Position numbers and translations under genes: made by a program. From Prevotella sp. oral taxon 299 str. F0039 (GTDB taxonomy: Bacteria; Bacteroidota; Bacteroidia; Bacteroidales; Bacteroidaceae): DNA of 64,000 nucleotides. The DNA is taken from positions 248,001 through 312,000 of the forward strand of contig NC_022124.1 of the NCBI RefSeq assembly GCF_000163055.2. Reading direction: 5' to 3'. Below, in pieces: positions 8,410 through 16,237 of this stretch. The notes under the pieces are model-generated. The model made no database searches. It had not been told where the DNA came from and was given only the letters and a program-made list of their open reading frames with translations. Numbering within the stretch: the stretch's first letter is position 1; every line of letters starts with the position of its first letter.

Positions 8410-8634
8410 TCATACGTCATAACCTTCTCGTTTCATCGGCACAAGACCACACTCCGAGCCGAAGAGTTCGAAGACTTTATTGACCTTATCAAGGCGTAGG
8501 GTGGTCTTGCCTTGCTCTAATTCTTGCACGAAACGTAGTCCCACTCCTGCTTTCTCGGAGAGGTCTACTTGTGTCAGTTTATATTTCTTGCGCATCTCCT
8601 TTACGTATTGCGCTATGATTGTCCTCGCGACCAT
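8410..8634 (-). CDS. Orphan HipB/Y4mF-type HTH antitoxin-like protein
   Basis: A 74-residue XRE domain protein: QYVKEMRKKYKLTQVDLSEKAGVGLRFVQELEQGKTTLRLDKVNKVFELFG, followed by a short tail. It closely resembles the Y4mF/HipB antitoxins that sit immediately upstream of a HipA-type kinase toxin in Bacteroidota. Here the downstream minus-strand DNA has only a 15-codon ORF overlapping the stop by ATGA, then the convergent methylase gene, so the toxin gene seems to have been lost. It is either a solitary regulator or a relic of a toxin-antitoxin pair. Confidence 0.75.
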   Translation of the reverse strand: MVARTIIAQYVKEMRKKYKLTQVDLSEKAGVGLRFVQELEQGKTTLRLDKVNKVFELFGSECGLVPMKREGYDV

Positions 8635-8678
8635 TTTATATCAATTGCTTGAAGTACCATACCCTCACAACAATGAAC

Positions 8679-8907
8679 AATAAGATGAAAATAGAATCAG
8701 CTGTCTGAATAGAGAGCCGTCAGAAAAGAAAAACGGAGAAAGTTTCGTCTTTCTCCGTAGATAGTATTACCTTTGCAATAGGTTATTCGAATTATGCAAA
8801 GCGTTGTATATCATTGCAGAAGATAGGTCGCTAAATCATTACCTACTGCATTTCATAACTCATTCGACTGTTGATAGCCAATTACTTAGACCTAAATAAT
8901 AGATTTT
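8679..8907. repeat. Right copy of the island-flanking direct repeat
   Basis: The counterpart of 1262-1493 in the same orientation, core 8722-8907. On the minus strand it still encodes the tail KIYYLGLSNWL of the IS1595 transposase (KIYHLGLSNWL in the left copy) before diverging, showing that a second copy of the element's end once lay here. It carries the same hairpin and TACCTTTG box (8768-8775). Confidence 0.85.
8725..8758 (-). terminator. Terminator hairpin in right repeat copy
   Basis: The same 10-bp stem as in the left copy (8733-8742 with 8749-8758), followed on the minus strand by a T-rich run. In this location no transposase frame feeds into it. Confidence 0.6.
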
Positions 8908-8944
8908 AGGATAAAAGAGGTTCGATTTATTTTAAACGAGCAAG

Positions 8945-9018
8945 TACTTTTGTAAAAAAAAATAGAGAATAGTAAGGATACATAGTTTAGAATTAGAGCT
9001 AACTATGTATCCTTTTTT
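8945..9018 (+). terminator. Strong rho-independent terminator preceded by a -7-like box
   Basis: AAGGATACATAGTT (8974-8987) pairs with AACTATGTATCCTT (9001-9014), followed by TTTTTT. A TACTTTTG box at 8945-8952 lies just upstream, which would give a transcript of only about 60 bases. The hairpin insulates the SemiSWEET gene from the island. I cannot tell a genuine small RNA from a chance box. Confidence 0.65.
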
Positions 9019-9084
9019 ATTGATTCAAATTATTATTTGCTATTATTTTGATAAATAAGGTAATAAAAATCAGGTGATTTGTTG

Positions 9085-9120
9085 TTTGTTTGGGTTGAAT
9101 ACACTTACTTTTGTAAGTGT
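9085..9120 (+). promoter_or_regulatory. SemiSWEET promoter with palindrome over the -7 box
   Basis: TACTTTTG at 9106-9113, with TTTG at 9085-9088 (17 bases apart). The -7 box sits inside a palindrome, ACACTTAC-TTTT-GTAAGTGT (9101-9120), with 8-bp perfect arms. Its position over the core promoter suggests a repressor operator, or it may be fortuitous. The predicted leader is about 100 bases. Confidence 0.55.
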
Positions 9121-9225
9121 AATAATGATGTGTTTATTTGGATATTAACTTTTGATATATAAGAAGTAGAAACGAAAATCATTATTAAAAAAGAGAAAAG
9201 AATAACAAAAGTATTAATGATGTAA

Positions 9226-9498
9226 ATGTTTAAGAAGATGACACAAGAAAAGTTTTTCGGTTTATTAGGTTGGGTCGGAATGGTGACTGCAGTACTTATG
9301 TATGTTTTTTACTTTCCACAAATACAGCAAAATCTTGCAGGAAACAAAGGAAGTTTTATTCAACCATTTATGGCTGGTGTTAACTGTACGCTTTGGGTAG
9401 CTTATGGTTTGTTCAAAAAAGAACGTGATTTACCTGTTGCTATTGCCAATTTTCCAGGTGTAGTATTTGGCTTTATTGCTGCATTTACGGCTCTATAA
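9226..9498 (+). CDS. SemiSWEET family sugar transporter
   Basis: 90 residues, three hydrophobic segments (about 14-33, 43-63, 70-90) and the PQ-loop motif YFPQIQQN (29-36), the hallmark of bacterial SemiSWEETs, which act as homodimers in the inner membrane and move sugars down their gradient. N53 and W57 in the second helix correspond to the substrate-site residues of the family. Monocistronic: an island terminator precedes it and a weak hairpin with T-run (about 9520-9557) follows. The substrate cannot be read from the sequence. An alternative start at 9238 (MTQEKF) is possible. Confidence 0.85.
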   Translation: MFKKMTQEKFFGLLGWVGMVTAVLMYVFYFPQIQQNLAGNKGSFIQPFMAGVNCTLWVAYGLFKKERDLPVAIANFPGVVFGFIAAFTAL

Positions 9499-9727
9499 AG
9501 ACAGAATAAATAAGGTATAATAATATAAGATCATTCGAGTTAGTACTTGATTGGTCTTTTTTTATGTCTAAAATAAAGTTTTTTGTGTTTGAATAAGTCT
9601 TTCGTCTTAAATAGAAGAGAAATCGAATTAGATAGAAGTGAAGGTGGGAAAGTAAGTTAAAACTTCACTTATAAATAGAAGAAAGCCCGTTTATAAAACT
9701 TCTTCATAATGAGATGAAATGCAAACA

Positions 9728-9806
9728 CATTGCTTTTGCATCTTGATAGTAGTGCTTTTATCTTGTAATAGCAATGCTTTTAGAAAGAAAAAGCATTGTT
9801 ATTTAT
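9728..9806. repeat. 22-base-period repeat cluster A
   Basis: Units begin at 9728, 9750, 9772 and 9794, exactly 22 bases apart, each opening with a variant of CATTGCTTTT. Unit junctions form palindromes near AAAAGCATTGCTTTT. It lies in the 442-base gap between converging genes; the rest of that gap (9558-9727) shows nothing I recognise. Confidence 0.8.
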
Positions 9807-9850
9807 TAAGATTTAGATAAAGACGGAGGTCGAAAGAGAGTGGGGGAACA

Positions 9851-9890
9851 ATAAAAAACGACCAGCTTTGCAGTGCAAATACTGGTCGTT
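9851..9890 (-). terminator. Terminator of the YtxH/holin-like operon
   Basis: AACGACCAG (9857-9865) pairs with CTGGTCGTT (9882-9890). On the minus strand it is followed by a run of Ts, 50 bases after the stop of the last operon gene. Confidence 0.75.
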
Positions 9891-9940
9891 ATCTTTTAAG
9901 TAGGATGAAATAGGTTGTTAAAACTTATTCGACAGCATCT

Positions 9941-10183
9941 TTATTTCTTGAATTTTCGGTATAATTTCCAACCAAGAATAACGCCATCTATTACGTTTGT
10001 TCCTAACGATATTGCGCTTTGAATACGTTGTGTTGGTGTTTTGGGGCCCGACTTTGCAGGCTTAAACAAACTATTCCACAAACGCTTTATTTCCTTTTCG
10101 TCAGTTTCTATCTGCTTGTTGAGCGCATCTTTGTATCCTTGTAGATCTCTTAATGAATTGTATTTCTTTATTCCTGTGTCCAT
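9941..10183 (-). CDS. Small conserved hypothetical protein of YtxH/holin-like operon
   Basis: 80 residues, charged and without signal peptide: a helical, possibly coiled N-terminal half (about 10-45) and a short moderately hydrophobic stretch (SAISLGTNVIDGVILGWKLY, about 57-76) before a basic end. It is the third gene of a minus-strand operon behind a YtxH protein and a holin-like membrane protein, 19 bases after the latter. I do not recognise the family; similar small proteins follow these two genes in other Bacteroidota, as I recall. A role in the envelope is inferred from its neighbours only. Confidence 0.6.
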   Translation of the reverse strand: MDTGIKKYNSLRDLQGYKDALNKQIETDEKEIKRLWNSLFKPAKSGPKTPTQRIQSAISLGTNVIDGVILGWKLYRKFKK

Positions 10184-10202
10184 TTTTATTGCATTTAAGA
10201 TT

Positions 10203-10553
10203 TTATTTGTCGATTAATAAATCTGCTAAAATCCTTACTAAAGGACGCTCTATCCATCTTCTTCTATTAAGAATACATAATAGGAATATAACTATATACA
10301 CACAAGTAACAGTTAAGAAGGCAAAACTTAAGCCGATAAATGTTGAAAGTGCATAGGCTATTGTGAATGAAAGATAGATAAGAACAAGCACTAAGATAAA
10401 TGAAAGGGTAAAGAACATTGCCATGATAGTGAATAATTTCACTATTTTTTCAGTGATGTCAATACGCCATAAATCACTTTTTGTGGCAATATATCGCTTT
10501 AGCACCTCAACAAGTTGTGCTATTGTTTCTATGTTTTGATCGTTAGAGAACAT
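10203..10553 (-). CDS. Phage-holin-family-like (DUF1469) inner-membrane protein
   Basis: 116 residues. A charged N-terminus (about 1-33) is followed by two long hydrophobic segments (about 39-70 and 73-98) and a basic tail, RRRWIERPLVRILADLL. This is the layout of the DUF1469/holin-X family, small membrane proteins often next to YtxH proteins and linked to envelope stress; they are not proven holins. It lies 7 bases after the YtxH gene and 19 before the small third gene, so the three are co-transcribed. Confidence 0.75.
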   Translation of the reverse strand: MFSNDQNIETIAQLVEVLKRYIATKSDLWRIDITEKIVKLFTIMAMFFTLSFILVLVLIYLSFTIAYALSTFIGLSFAFLTVTCVYIVIFLLCILNRRRWIERPLVRILADLLIDK

Positions 10554-10560
10554 GCTTTAA

Positions 10561-10782
10561 TTATCCTATAAGCTCTTCAGGAGCCGCATCTTTGATGTCG
10601 TCTACCAAGTCTTCTACTTGTTTGCGTGTAAGTTTAATGTTGTGTTTGTCTAAAAAGTCTTCTACTGCTCCAGTGAGTTTAGAGCGAGTATCTTTTCCTT
10701 TTTCAGGGGCAACTAACAAACCTAGTGTTGTACCTGCAATGGCTCCGCCAAGGAAAGCACATAAATAACCTAATGTCTTCAT
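10561..10782 (-). CDS. YtxH domain protein
   Basis: 73 residues: a glycine-rich hydrophobic N-terminus (LGYLCAFLGGAIAGTTLGLLVAP, about 3-25) ending in the LLVAPEKGKDTR motif typical of YtxH proteins, then an amphipathic tail. It is probably anchored in the inner membrane by its N-terminus. First gene of the three-gene operon; the -7 box is about 50 bases upstream. YtxH proteins are often stress-inducible in other bacteria; no direct regulatory evidence here. Confidence 0.8.
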   Translation of the reverse strand: MKTLGYLCAFLGGAIAGTTLGLLVAPEKGKDTRSKLTGAVEDFLDKHNIKLTRKQVEDLVDDIKDAAPEELIG

Positions 10783-10832
10783 TTCTTTTTTCTGTTTAAT
10801 TTTATTTTTTTTTCTTTGTTATACTGATAAGG

Positions 10833-10840
10833 CAAAGATA
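10833..10840 (-). promoter_or_regulatory. -7 box of YtxH operon
   Basis: On the minus strand TATCTTTG, matching TAnnTTTG, about 50 bases before the ATG. No clear -33 element is visible. Confidence 0.5.
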
Positions 10841-10957
10841 CAAAAATAAAGTGTTTGTTGTCCTTGTAAATATAAGTTTTTTACGAAAAACATAGCGATT
10901 TATTGTTGTTTAACAAACTTTATGTAGCTATCATTCAGTGTTTTATTATATATTTTG

Positions 10958-10965
10958 TACTTTCG
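10958..10965 (+). promoter_or_regulatory. -7-like box of SPOR lipoprotein gene
   Basis: TACTTTCG, one base off the TAnnTTTG pattern, 46 bases before the ATG. Confidence 0.4.
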
Positions 10966-11011
10966 CAAGAGAGTAAAACGACATTATTAATTTAAATGAG
11001 ATAAAAAGATT

Positions 11012-11500
11012 ATGAAGAAGAACATTCTATTTTGCGCTGGATTATGCGCTGTTTTAGCTCTTTCAAGTTGTAAATCAAGTGAAAGCGCATATAAAAAAGC
11101 TTACGAAAAGGCAAAAGCGCAAGAGCAAGCTCAAAATAATAGTTCATATAATAACAATACTCCAGTGGTAACACCTGTAGTAGAACAACCTGCAACACAA
11201 ACAACTGTAGTTACAAATACCGACAATGTTCCTGTAAGAACAGAGCGTGTAACCGTGGTTAATGGTGCTGGTTTAAAGAATTTTAGCGTAGTTGTAGGCT
11301 CTTTCTCATTGAAAGCAAATGCAGAAGGCTTGTTAAATAGACTCCGTTCTTCAGGTTATGATGCTCAATTAGGCTTCAATCAAGATCGTAATATGTATCG
11401 TGTTATCTCTTCAACATTCGATAATAAAGCTGATGCAGTACGTTCAAGAGACCAATTCCGTGCAACTTATCCAGATGCATGGTTATTGTTTAAGCAATAA
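11012..11500 (+). CDS. SPOR-domain lipoprotein
   Basis: 162 residues. Signal peptide with lipobox LALSSC (Cys about residue 20), a low-complexity linker rich in Q/N/T/V (about 35-80), and a C-terminal SPOR domain (about 88-162: FSVVVGSFSLKANAEGLLNRL, then YRVISSTFDNKADAVRSRDQF). SPOR domains bind denuded peptidoglycan at division septa, so a periplasmic cell-wall or division role is expected. It stands alone between the divergent YtxH operon and a terminator hairpin. Confidence 0.88.
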   Translation: MKKNILFCAGLCAVLALSSCKSSESAYKKAYEKAKAQEQAQNNSSYNNNTPVVTPVVEQPATQTTVVTNTDNVPVRTERVTVVNGAGLKNFSVVVGSFSLKANAEGLLNRLRSSGYDAQLGFNQDRNMYRVISSTFDNKADAVRSRDQFRATYPDAWLLFKQ

Positions 11501-11527
11501 GAAATAAGTAGTTTAAAGAATATATTG

Positions 11528-11571
11528 GCGGTTTGGCGTGTTGCTTTGTGATGTGTCGAACCGCTCTTTTT
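11528..11571 (+). terminator. Terminator after SPOR lipoprotein
   Basis: GCGGTTTG (11528-11535) pairs with CGAACCGC (11557-11564), with one G-U pair, followed by CTTTTTA. Confidence 0.6.
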
Positions 11572-11646
11572 ACTTATTATGTCGAAGTTCTTTAATACTT
11601 ATATTTCAAATTACGACATATCACAGCATAATTAAAAAGAAATACA

Positions 11647-12060
11647 TTGTCACGAATACTCGCAATAGACTATGGTCAGAAACGAACTGGCTTGGCAGTT
11701 ACCGACACTTTGCAGCTTATTGCTAATGGATTAGATACCATTCCCACGCATACGCTGTATGAGTTTTTATGTGCTTACATCGAAAAAGAGCCTGTTGAAA
11801 GAATAATAATAGGTCTTCCTCGACAAACAAACGGTCTTCCTAGCGAAAATATGAAGCGTATTGAGCCCTTTGTTGCACGTTGGAAAAAGCATCAACCCAA
11901 TGTTCCTATCGAGTATTACGATGAGCGTTTTACCTCAGTATTGGCGCATCGTGCAATGATTGATGGCGGTTTGAAGAAGAAAGCAAGGCAAGATAAAGCT
12001 CTTGTAGATAAGATTAGTGCAACAATTATATTGCAAGACTATCTAGAACACCGCCGATAA
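11647..12060 (+). CDS. ruvX: RuvX/YqgF Holliday-junction resolvase-like nuclease
   Basis: 137 residues beginning with the RNase H-like strand ILAIDYGQKRTGLAV (catalytic Asp in AIDYG), then IIIGLP, and a final YYDERFTSVLAHR motif; length and motifs fit YqgF/RuvX. The family processes Holliday junctions and 16S rRNA precursors. No ATG lies at the conserved N-terminus; the only reasonable start is TTG at 11647, giving MSRILAIDYG. Followed 21 bases later by def, the usual Bacteroidota order. Confidence 0.88.
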   Translation: MSRILAIDYGQKRTGLAVTDTLQLIANGLDTIPTHTLYEFLCAYIEKEPVERIIIGLPRQTNGLPSENMKRIEPFVARWKKHQPNVPIEYYDERFTSVLAHRAMIDGGLKKKARQDKALVDKISATIILQDYLEHRR

Positions 12061-12081
12061 ACAAATTAAAACAAATAGAAT

Positions 12082-12645
12082 ATGATATTACCCATATATG
12101 TTTATGGACAACCAGTGCTAAGAAAAGTTGCCCAAGACATCACTCCTGATTACCCTGAGTTAAAAGAATTGATAGCGAATATGTTTGAAACTATGGATAA
12201 TGCAGATGGCATTGGTCTTGCAGCTCCACAGATAGGACGTAGCATTCGCTTATCAGTTATCGACTTAGATGTGCTTAGTGAATACTATCCTGAATACAAA
12301 GGGTTCCGCAAAGCCTTTATCAATCCACACATTTTAGAGGTAGATGAAGAGAGTGAAATGCTGACTTCGGAAGAGGGTTGCTTGTCTATTCCAGGTATAC
12401 ACGAGAATGTTGACCGACGAACAAGAATACATGTGAAGTGGATGGACGAAGAGTTTACCGAGCACGATGAATGGATTGAGGGTTATCTTGCACGTGTAAT
12501 GCAACACGAGTTCGACCATCTTGATGGAGTTTTGTTCACAGATAGAATTTCACCTTTACGTAAACAGCTTGTAAAAAACAAGCTTACAGCAATGAGTAAA
12601 GGTAAATATCGTGCCGCATATCGCACCAAAGCAGCACAACGATAA
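12082..12645 (+). CDS. def: Peptide deformylase
   Basis: 187 residues with all three signature motifs: [10 protein letters not shown] (43-52), EEGCLSIPG (98-105; metal ligand C100) and QHEFDHLDG (141-149; ligands H142 and H146, catalytic E143). It removes the N-formyl group from nascent proteins at the ribosome. In an operon with ruvX upstream (21 bases) and the TPR protein downstream (10 bases). Confidence 0.97.
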   Translation: MILPIYVYGQPVLRKVAQDITPDYPELKELIANMFETMDNADGIGLAAPQIGRSIRLSVIDLDVLSEYYPEYKGFRKAFINPHILEVDEESEMLTSEEGCLSIPGIHENVDRRTRIHVKWMDEEFTEHDEWIEGYLARVMQHEFDHLDGVLFTDRISPLRKQLVKNKLTAMSKGKYRAAYRTKAAQR

Positions 12646-12655
12646 ATAGCTTTCA

Positions 12656-14635
12656 ATGGCAATACGCAAAGTCTTCTTCCTTATTTTATTGTGTATTACA
12701 ACCTTAAAAACCTATGCACAATTCAATATTAATCGTCTAATAACAAGTGGAGAGATAGCTCTTCACTACGAAGACTATGTGCCTGCCATTCAATATTTCA
12801 ACAGAGTTATAGCCCTTAAGCCTCATCTTTACGTTCCATGGTATGATAGAGCCATCGCAAAATACTATCTAGACGATAATGTGGGGGCTGAAAACGACAT
12901 CACAGAAGCCATCAAATTGAATCCATATATCGATGGAATGTACGACTTAAGAGCGATAACTCGAATTCGACAAGCCAAGTATAAAGAAGCAATTGCCGAC
13001 TATAATAAAGCCATTTCGATCGACAATAGAAACAAAAACTATTGGATGAATCGTGCAATATGCCTTGTAAACGATAAACAATATGATGAGGCTCTATTAC
13101 AAACTGATTCTATTTCGAAGCGATGGCCAAAGGTTGCAACCACTTATTCGTTAAAAGCTGAGATCTATCTCAATAAGAAAGACACTCTAAAAGCCGAGAA
13201 GTGGCTCGATAAGAGTATTGAACTCGATGCTTTCGACGCTTCTAGTTGGCTTACAAAAGCCTATATCTCGTTATCTAGAAGGCAGTGGAAAGAGGCAGAT
13301 AAAGCCCTTTCTAAGTCGATACATCTCAAGCCTCAGAATGCCACTTTATATGTTAATCGAGCCCTTGCACGCATCAATATTAATAATCTTCGTGGTGCAA
13401 TGGACGATTATGATAAGGCACTTGAGTTACAACCCGATAACTTCTTGGCGCATTACAACCGAGGATTGCTTCGCATGCAACTAGGAGATGACAACCGAGC
13501 GATACTCGATTTTGATTATGTTATAAGTATAGAACCCAACAATATTCTTGCAATTTTCAACCGAGCAGTACTCTTAGACAAGACTGGAGATTTGAGAAAG
13601 GCCATTAAAGACTATACCACTGTAATTAATCAGTTCCCTAATTTCTGGACAGGACTTGCTTATCGTGCTCGTTGTTATCGTAGACTTGGTATGACAAACC
13701 TTGCAGAACTCGACGAATTTAAGATTTTCAAGGCTCAGATGAACAAGCATTTGGGAATTCAACAGCGATGGAGTTCAGCGAAACTAAAGGCTACTCGTAA
13801 GAGAAATGAAATCGACTTAGAAAAGTATAACCAACTTGTTGTGGAAGACGAGAATACTGTTGAACGAGAATACGATAGTGAATATCGTGGAAAGGTGCAA
13901 AACAAGAAGACCGATTTGGCATTTATGCCGATGTTCGAGATATCTTATCTGCCTTATAATAATGGTGTAAAGGCATTCACTCCTTTTGTTCTTGAGTTAG
14001 AACGGCTCAATAGTCCTCATGAAAATGCGCAACGAATGCAACTCACCTGCAATGCTATGGCATTAACAGAGAAGAGCTCGAAGACTTATTTTGCATTGGT
14101 AGATAACTTGTCTTTACAAATAGATAGCACCCGAAACGAGCGCAGTTTGTTGCCAAAATTGTTCCAAAGAGCCATTGCACACAGCGTTCTTCAAAACCCT
14201 GAAGCAGCTATTAATGACCTAACAACCATCGTTCAGGCAGATAGTTTAAATTGGTTAGCTTATTGGCAGTTGGCAGTTTGCCAAACAAACCTTAACGGAT
14301 TTAATGCCACAAAGGGTGTAGACACACGTTTACAAGCCTCCAAAGCACTATCATTCTTCGATAAAGCGGTGGACATTCAACCTAAAAATGCGTTCTTGTT
14401 ATACGACAGAGCCAACCTATATGTGTTGCTAAAAGAGAACAAAAAGGCGATAGACGATTATACAAAAGCCATTAATTTAGAGCCAGCTCTTGCCGAAGCC
14501 TATTATAATAGAGGTCTACTTTACTTGCAAGAAGGCAACATTCAAGATGCCACAACAAGTTTAAGTAAGGCAGGAGAACTAGGACTTTACAAAGCATATA
14601 GCGTGTTGAAACATTCGAAAGAGAAGAAAAAGTAA
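12656..14635 (+). CDS. Periplasmic/surface TPR-repeat protein
   Basis: 659 residues. A signal peptide (residues 1-21, ending KTYAQ) is followed by tandem tetratricopeptide repeats covering about 30-360 and again about 480-655, each recognisable by W/Y-G/A-A and P patterns (for example YYNRGLLYLQEGNIQDATTSL near the end). A non-repeat linker (about 365-480) separates the two blocks. TPR arrays are protein-protein scaffolds; the partner is unknown. It follows def by 10 bases, an arrangement conserved in Bacteroidota as I recall. Confidence 0.88.
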   Translation: MAIRKVFFLILLCITTLKTYAQFNINRLITSGEIALHYEDYVPAIQYFNRVIALKPHLYVPWYDRAIAKYYLDDNVGAENDITEAIKLNPYIDGMYDLRAITRIRQAKYKEAIADYNKAISIDNRNKNYWMNRAICLVNDKQYDEALLQTDSISKRWPKVATTYSLKAEIYLNKKDTLKAEKWLDKSIELDAFDASSWLTKAYISLSRRQWKEADKALSKSIHLKPQNATLYVNRALARININNLRGAMDDYDKALELQPDNFLAHYNRGLLRMQLGDDNRAILDFDYVISIEPNNILAIFNRAVLLDKTGDLRKAIKDYTTVINQFPNFWTGLAYRARCYRRLGMTNLAELDEFKIFKAQMNKHLGIQQRWSSAKLKATRKRNEIDLEKYNQLVVEDENTVEREYDSEYRGKVQNKKTDLAFMPMFEISYLPYNNGVKAFTPFVLELERLNSPHENAQRMQLTCNAMALTEKSSKTYFALVDNLSLQIDSTRNERSLLPKLFQRAIAHSVLQNPEAAINDLTTIVQADSLNWLAYWQLAVCQTNLNGFNATKGVDTRLQASKALSFFDKAVDIQPKNAFLLYDRANLYVLLKENKKAIDDYTKAINLEPALAEAYYNRGLLYLQEGNIQDATTSLSKAGELGLYKAYSVLKHSKEKKK

Positions 14636-14687
14636 ATTTCTTCTCTTTCTTTTTTATTCTCATCACTTTTCTTTCTTCCTCTAAAAT

Positions 14688-14770
14688 CAATTCTTTTGCC
14701 TTGCAAACTCATTGCTTTTAGCCTTCAATTGCATTGCTTTTGAAGGGCAATAACAATGATAATAAAAGCA
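14688..14770. repeat. 22-base-period repeat cluster B
   Basis: Units begin at 14688, 14710, 14732 and 14754, in exact 22-base register; the two central ones open with CATTGCTTTT. Located between the TPR gene and the fabI promoter. Confidence 0.78.
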
Positions 14771-14795
14771 TGTTTTATCGTTTAAGCACATTTTT

Positions 14796-14827
14796 CTTGC
14801 AAGTGAGCAATAAAAGTAGTACTTTTG
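14796..14827 (+). promoter_or_regulatory. fabI promoter
   Basis: CTTG (14796-14799) and TACTTTTG (14820-14827), 20 bases apart. Transcription would start only about 15-20 bases ahead of the ATG at 14852, which rules out the upstream TTG start. Confidence 0.6.
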
Positions 14828-14851
14828 TGCCATTATTTATCATACAAAAAT

Positions 14852-15709
14852 ATGGCATACAATTTATTAAAAGGTAAACGTGGAATTATTTTCGGTGCAT
14901 TGAACGATATGTCAATAGCATGGAAAGTAGCAGAAAGATGCGTAGAAGAAGGAGCAACTATAGCACTAAGTAATACAGAAATGGCACTTAGAATGGGTGA
15001 AGTAGACGAGCTTGCTAAGAAACTTAATGCCCCTGTAATTGCTGCTGATGCAACCAACTATGAAGATCTAGAAAACGTATTTACCAAAGCACAAGAACTA
15101 TTGGGAGGTAAAATCGACTTTGTTTTACACTCTATTGGTATGAGTCCTAACGTTCGTAAACGTAGAACTTATGACGATTTAGATTATAATTGGCTCAACA
15201 AAACACTTGATATCTCTGCAATCTCATTTCATAAAATGCTACAAGCAGCTAAAAAACTTGATGCAATTGCAGAATATGGTTCAGTTGTTGCATTAACTTA
15301 CGTAGCTTCTCATCGTACATTCTTTGGTTATAACGACATGGCAGATGCTAAAAGTTTGTTAGAAAGCATTGGAAGAAGCTTTGGTTATATATATGGTCGT
15401 GAGAAAAATGTTCGTATTAATACCATTTCTCAATCGCCAACTCCAACAACAGCAGGTAAAGGTATTAAGGATATTGATGATATGATGGACTTTGCAGATA
15501 AGATGTCGCCATTAGGAAACGCATCTGCTGACGATTGTGCAGACTATTGTGTAACTCTATTTAGCGACTTAACACGTAAAGTTACTATGCAAACACTCTT
15601 CCATGATGGTGGATTCTCTAACATGGGTATGAGCTTACGTGCAATGAATCAATATAGCAAAGACTTAACTCCATTTGAAGACGAAAACGGAAAAGTGATT
15701 TATGGATAA
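14852..15709 (+). CDS. fabI: Enoyl-[acyl-carrier-protein] reductase (NADH), FabI type
   Basis: 285 residues of the SDR fold. FabI-type nucleotide loop in GIIFGALNDMSIAWKVAERC, LHSIGMSP in the middle, catalytic Y160-x6-K167 in YNDMADAKSLLES, and a C-terminal HDGGFSNMGMS. It catalyses the last reduction of each fatty-acid elongation cycle. The start ATGGCATAC at 14852 gives the family's usual N-terminus MAYNLLKGKRG; a frame extended to 14825 would start with TTG inside the promoter. Monocistronic, with its own promoter and terminator. Confidence 0.93.
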   Translation: MAYNLLKGKRGIIFGALNDMSIAWKVAERCVEEGATIALSNTEMALRMGEVDELAKKLNAPVIAADATNYEDLENVFTKAQELLGGKIDFVLHSIGMSPNVRKRRTYDDLDYNWLNKTLDISAISFHKMLQAAKKLDAIAEYGSVVALTYVASHRTFFGYNDMADAKSLLESIGRSFGYIYGREKNVRINTISQSPTPTTAGKGIKDIDDMMDFADKMSPLGNASADDCADYCVTLFSDLTRKVTMQTLFHDGGFSNMGMSLRAMNQYSKDLTPFEDENGKVIYG

Positions 15710-15757
15710 TCAACTCTTCTTTTTTATGGCTATTGGATGGTAGCAATAGAATAATAA

Positions 15758-15800
15758 GAAACTCCACTATGGATATACATTAGTGGGGTTTCTTTTATTT
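15758..15800 (+). terminator. fabI terminator
   Basis: GAAACTCCACTA (15758-15769) pairs with TAGTGGGGTTTC (15781-15792) allowing a G-U pair, followed by TTTTATTT. Confidence 0.75.
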
Positions 15801-15837
15801 GGTAAATAAGCTGTTAAAAATATAACTCGTTTTTCTT

Positions 15838-15990
15838 TGACATAAGTTTGATGAATTTGTGAGCAATACTTGTCGTGAAGATGTAGAACAATGTTTCAAT
15901 CATACGCTTTCTTCTTATTAATTAAAAGTTTATATTGACGATGCTTTTATTTCAACTCGTGATAGAAGGAAGTATTAAAAGTTGTATGAA
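15838..15990 (+). pseudogene. Short relic of an IS256-family transposase
   Basis: The DNA matches part of the relic at 21650-21780: the REDVEQ-like stretch (cgtgaagatgtagaaca) and the YIDDAFISTRDR stretch corresponding to the catalytic YIDATFI region of IS256 transposases. It has stop codons and no open frame. The rest of 15801-16197 contains nothing else recognisable. Confidence 0.65.
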
Positions 15991-16197
15991 AGAGAATTGG
16001 TGTTGTGAGTCACCTTATAAAAGGAGTTCACTGAAGATAATGGCTTATACAAATGAAAAGGCGAGGGGGTGACAAAATTTGATAGGATGCTATCTGATAC
16101 ATTTCAATGAATAGAGTATACATATCAGTTGTGTCTCTTTCCCTCAAGTATGAAGGGTTAATCAATATTATAAAAATGAATTGTGAAAAGATCTTGC

Positions 16198-16205
16198 TAT
16201 CTTTG
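16198..16205 (+). promoter_or_regulatory. -7 box of M48 peptidase gene
   Basis: TATCTTTG, a full match to TAnnTTTG, 33 bases before the ATG at 16238. This placement supports 16238 as the original start codon. Confidence 0.55.
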
Positions 16206-16237
16206 TAACCAATAAACATTATAAATAAAAAGCAACA

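Noticed and set aside
9728..9806. 22-base arrays considered as CRISPR
   Set aside because: There are no unique spacers between constant repeats, units are degenerate and directly contiguous, and no cas gene is nearby.
15801..16197. Possible gene between fabI and the M48 gene
   Set aside because: Stops in all frames; the only recognisable content is the IS256 relic.
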